From assembly GCA_900095095.1 (NCBI GenBank), contig FMBT01000337.1:186001-250000 (forward strand): a stretch of 64,000 bases of DNA, written 5' to 3'. A model generated the notes under the pieces. It saw only the letters and a program-made list of their open reading frames with translations, did no database searches and was not told the origin of the DNA. This document shows, piece by piece, positions 60,302 through 64,000 of the stretch (positions are counted from its first letter, which is position 1; each line of letters begins with the position of its first letter). The DNA comes from Fragilariopsis cylindrus CCMP1102 (lineage: Eukaryota; Bacillariophyta; Bacillariophyceae; Bacillariales; Bacillariaceae). The position numbers were made by a program, and so were the translations under genes.

Positions 60302-61994
60302 GGGTGGCGGTATCGGTGTGATAGTTTCTCTTTGGGTATATCACATCGTACCAGCATGTATTCATGTTATAAATCAACTTCCCATCAAGGATTCATATTA
60401 CGTTGCAATTTTTTCTGGTATGGTAGGAATAACTACTTACGTTTTAGAAAGAATTTTGATGCAAGAATTATGCTATACTCACCACAAAAATCTACGTCTA
60501 TCCACTAACAACGACAGTAGAAAAAGTGATAATGAAAGAGATAATGCTGATCTCGACGGCACCAATAATAATAATAATACTACGTCTCAGTTTTCGAATT
60601 CATTATCAATTATGTATGATACAATCCAAACAATCAGTACAACATTCTTTAATCGCTTTGATAATATCTTATGCTCTGGCAACGATGAGTTGACATCATT
60701 ATGGATGGCTCCTTACTTACGATTGCAACCCAGTATAAAAGAAGATGATGAAGAAGAAGATAATAACAGTCGAGATAATGATGATGATGACATTAACTTT
60801 GTAATATACAAGGATAATATATCATGGTGGATGATTCATCACAACAACAATTGTAATGAACCACAGGAACGGATTGCAAATATGGATACTTCTATCAGTG
60901 GAGTAGGTCTTGCATTACTTGCGATGAAGGCTTTTCATTATAAGAAACGACCGATGGTGTACCATCCAAGATATATTTGGATCGTTTGGTTCCCTCATCT
61001 TATAGCATTGTTGAAGAAATCATCTGAAAGTTCTTCTTCTCCATCTGTTGTACTATTAGAAAATGAATCTATATCGTTTCTTCAATCACTTATTCAGATA
61101 ATCCCAGAACAATTTCTTGTGTTGGAAGAAGAAAGAAAGATATATGACGAATCAGATGCTTCTTCTTTAGAACTCTTTCATCTCCTATCGAATCGATTAA
61201 CAGCTCGAATATCAAAAACAACAACAACAAGCTTAACAGCAACAGAGGAGGAAGATGAAAACGAAGAAAAGGAGCATTCATCATTTTCATTATCATCATC
61301 TACTAATGATGAAGAAGTTGAATTCAAATTGCGTTCCCAGTATATCGTGGGTCTTATCAAGAATCTACTGGATCGGTTTACTACAATTAGTCGGGTACAA
61401 ATTGTTGATAAACTGACACAAAATAATAGTTCTATTCCGCCCGGTCTTCAAGCAAGATTTTTAGATTTACTTCGACCAATAATTATATTAATTTCTTCTT
61501 CTCAAGAGGATGACGATGATGATGATGATGATGATAACGAAACCGATGATGAGGCATTACGTGTACTATTATGGAATCTTCTTATGTCAATTATTAATAA
61601 TAATTTACTCAAAAAGTACTGGAATAAAACGGAACAAACTTTAATTAATGTGGATGATCTAATCAATTATGACGTTGAAATTACAATTGGGGCTATTACT
61701 ATGATTCAAATGTGGTCATCATCAACAGTCAAGAAGAATGGAAGGAAATTTCTACCAGCTTATGATGATGAAGGGAATAATGATCGAAGTAAGTATAATA
61801 ATAACAATGAAAATAATATCAATATTGGTAACATTGGAGACGAGCTTCAAGGATTCTATAATGTATTGAAGAAACAACTAAATTACTGGTCAGAAAATAA
61901 TGATACAAATAGTAATGTGGTGGTCCCCCACCACCACTATCGTCTGTTTCTACTTGATAGTGCTATCAGTCACACTATAAATACTATCTTTTAG
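59341..61994 (+). CDS. Glomulin/ALF4-like protein, low-complexity rich
   Basis: Reading continues in shifted frames to the stop at 61994. The start is uncertain (59341, or the MDDNESLMLPSK methionine at 59476). Folded parts: LLDEWSIALRYIHDLLPHII, GIGVIVSLWVYHIVPACIHV, GVGLALLAMKAF, a VYHPRYIWIVWFPHLIALLK block and YIVGLIKNLLDRFTTISRVQ. Helical-repeat layout with an HPRYI..PHL..LLK block recalls the YAP-binding/ALF4/glomulin family, cullin-RING regulators, but the match is weak. Asn, Ser and Asp runs come from trinucleotide repeats (for example 60261-60300). Frame breaks near 59690, 59909-59910 and 60030; the second is fixed by one C. Confidence 0.5.
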
Positions 61995-62376
61995 AAGTAG
62001 ACACAGCATAACTTCTTTGCAGAAAGTGGGCGATAGTATAGATATTTGATTTTACAGTAGCCTACCTCTTTCACTAACTGTTGGATGAAATGATATAAAA
62101 TTGGTTCACAATAGTTTTGAGGCTTTTTGATTTGTGTTGTAGATAAATGAAGCTATTATGATTATTGTATTTGGACTGTAAAACTATAACAAATTAAATT
62201 GTTTTATTTAACTCTTTTAAAAAGTGAGATATATAGAAATTTGATTTACCTCTTGCTCGCTGATGAATAAAATATAGAGTAGTTGTACATTTGATATGAG
62301 ATTTTAATTGTATCGAATATAAATGATGTTCATTATAATTATTAACTTTGAATTGCAGTAAAACTATAGTAACAAC
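61995..62376. other. Convergent 3' intergenic region
   Basis: AT-rich; an approximate repeat of gatatatagaaatttgattt flanks occurs near 62040 and 62230. No gene. Confidence 0.55.
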
Positions 62377-62907
62377 TTAAATTGCTTGAGCAAGTACAAC
62401 ACCTTCAAATTTATCTTGGAACCATTTGATGGCATCTTCCTTGGTAATTTTGTGACTGAAACCAATACGAGATCTTCGGATCTTTCTCTTAGCGACACGG
62501 GCACCCTTTCGTGTTAAGTTCACGAAGAAATCCATACCGTAAATTCCGGTGGTAGGATCGTATTTGATACCTAAATCGATATGTTCGTTAATACCGAATC
62601 CAAAGTTACCAGTCTCCGAAAAATTCTTTTGTAACAGTTCATATTCTTTGACCTTTAATCCACGTTCTAGAATTTCAAGTGCCTTTTCACCACGAACGGT
62701 AACATGGACAGCGATCTTTTCATTACGACGGATACCGAAGGAACGTAATGTGTATCGTGCCTTCGAGTAACATGGTTGTTGACCTGTCAATTGTTCTAAC
62801 ACACGGGCAGCACGGGTTAATCTATCACCAGATTCACCAACACAACAATTCAAGATCAGTTTGTCGACCTTGATCTCCTTCATACAATTTTGTTTTGCTT
62901 CAGCCAT
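62377..62907 (-). CDS. RPL11: 60S ribosomal protein L11 (uL5)
   Basis: 176-residue intact frame with all uL5 blocks: [80 protein letters not shown] and a basic tail [20 protein letters not shown] followed by [12 protein letters not shown]. It binds 5S rRNA with RPL5 and forms the central protuberance. Length is as expected for the family. No frameshift. Confidence 0.97.
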   Translation of the reverse strand: MAEAKQNCMKEIKVDKLILNCCVGESGDRLTRAARVLEQLTGQQPCYSKARYTLRSFGIRRNEKIAVHVTVRGEKALEILERGLKVKEYELLQKNFSETGNFGFGINEHIDLGIKYDPTTGIYGMDFFVNLTRKGARVAKRKIRRSRIGFSHKITKEDAIKWFQDKFEGVVLAQAI

Positions 62908-63561
62908 TTTGAGATAATTTTCTTGGTGGGGTATATTGTAGGTTGATGATACTGTTGATGATCAATATGATGGTGATGCGATTGTTGAAAAATTAATCGC
63001 GGGCTGTAACCGTTTTGATGAAACAAAATTTTAAAAAAGAGAGAAATAATCTGCGTATCTCTTAGTACTAATTCTACGTGATTAAACTTTAGTAAGAGAG
63101 TAGAGTTAGAGGTAGTATATAAAGTAATCATCATACCTATGATACATACGGTACCAAAGTAAAATCAGATATTTTCGATCCACTCTGAATGTGCGCGCGG
63201 CGAGACTCATTATTGAGCATAATTGAAAATTTGATCACGCAAAATTAATGCTAATTCTCCGTCCGATGATTTTTCATCAAAAACAAATTTGTTACCTAAC
63301 TTAGTACTACTTCGTTGATGCGTTCTCTAAATCGCAGCGTGACGACTCGCCACCGAATAAAAAGAAAAGGCAAAAGGAGAAGTATCGCTTATTGTAGATG
63401 AGACATCAGCCATTAATTGAGAGTTCCTCTTTTTTCCATTTTTAATTTTAAAATCAACACACGCCACGCCACAAGGCCACAAACAAAAAAGTCATACATT
63501 ATAAAAATTAAGCACCTCGTCATATTATTACTATCATCTATACAAAATTGATATTGATACC
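62908..63561. other. Divergent promoter region of RPL11 and right-edge gene
   Basis: Nothing recognised. Confidence 0.6.
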
Positions 63562-64000
63562 ATGCTGAAATCATCCCCATTTGTCGCTATCTTGTTTGCT
63601 CTAACAGCATGGGCACTTCTTCCGAATGCTAATACTCACGCACAGAAGGTCGACGATGATCGCACGAGTGCCATCGAGGACGATTACGAGCAGGAACAGC
63701 AGAAAATTGATGATGATCGTCTTGTCACAACGACCTCATCATTATTTGAAATGGTTCTTTACCCTACCCCGGAAGATTTTAACGCTGTAACAACCATCAA
63801 CGTACAACAAACGATCAAGAATACGCTCTTACTATCATCTTCTATCACAACAGGTTTTGACTCTCTTGATAGTATCGTAATCGATATTCAACGAGTAGAA
63901 TTGAAGGAAGATTACTATGATGGAATTCTCATTAGCAACAACAATAGTAACAACTCCACGTCCCTCGTCAAGGCCTCACTTATCGAGTTTGAAGTTACAA
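63562..64000 (+). CDS. Secreted protein, 3' end cut by window edge
   Basis: Open frame of 146 codons running to the edge, without stop. Signal peptide MLKSSPFVAILFALTAWALL followed by PNANTHA and an acidic, probably processed stretch (DDDRTSAIEDDYEQEQQ). The rest is Thr/Ser-rich with possible beta strands (TTINVQQTIKNTLLLSSS, DSIVIDIQRVELKEDYY) and Asn sites (NNNSNNSTS). No family recognised; secretion is the only supported inference. Confidence 0.65.
   Translation, partial: MLKSSPFVAILFALTAWALLPNANTHAQKVDDDRTSAIEDDYEQEQQKIDDDRLVTTTSSLFEMVLYPTPEDFNAVTTINVQQTIKNTLLLSSSITTGFDSLDSIVIDIQRVELKEDYYDGILISNNNSNNSTSLVKASLIEFEVT

Noticed and set aside
1-64000. CRISPR arrays, virus-derived or retroelement genes
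   Set aside because: Repeats lack unique spacers, and no reverse transcriptase, integrase, capsid or terminal long repeats were seen.

Overview
This window looks like nuclear DNA of a diatom or a close photosynthetic stramenopile. The evidence is a small protein with a signal peptide ending in the ASAFAP cleavage motif of secondary plastids, a SufD preprotein with a similar TSAF junction, a single-exon-DBD heat shock factor of the diatom HxxN(Q)TKxxSFQRQLNLYGF type, a secreted LRR protein with a PS/PT mucin-like stalk, an AP2-domain regulator, short GT-AG introns and proteins full of Asn, Gln, Ser and Asp runs coded by trinucleotide repeats. The DNA is AT-rich. Genes lie on both strands as single transcription units with no operons. 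I see no viral genes, reverse transcriptase, transposase or CRISPR array.

Left part (1-26 kb): a twin CX9C protein (cut by the left edge), RPS18, a heat shock factor, a BIRC6/UBE2O-type ubiquitin-conjugating enzyme with SUMO-interacting motifs in its tail, a 72-residue plastid protein, a large LRR surface protein, the translation ATPase OLA1, a COX16-like protein, a thioredoxin-like protein, an unrecognised Cys-motif protein and an alpha/beta hydrolase. Middle (27-44 kb): an AP2 transcription factor, a membrane-anchored GH5 glucanase-like protein, a pyruvate kinase with a mitochondrial-looking presequence, plastid SufD, a second twin CX9C protein, an orphan gene and a Ser/Asn-rich repeat protein. 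Right part (45-64 kb): an acidic Trp-motif protein, a p24 cargo receptor divergent from TSG101/VPS23, a three-domain glycosyltransferase (two fucosyltransferase-like modules fused to a GT15 mannosyltransferase), a plastid membrane protein, tRNA-Leu(UAA), a glomulin/ALF4-like protein, RPL11 and a secreted protein cut by the right edge.

Two Stowaway-like MITEs, several minisatellites and tandem duplications lie between or within genes. The most striking gene is the fused glycosyltransferase; the p24, TSG101, GT and GH5 genes together give the window a secretory-pathway and cell-surface flavour, but I see no sign that they are co-regulated.

A caution for all gene models: many conserved genes carry single-base frameshifts, and almost every one would be explained by a homopolymer run that is one base too short. 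This points to assembly error rather than gene decay. Spans given are outer coordinates, with exon edges in the text.
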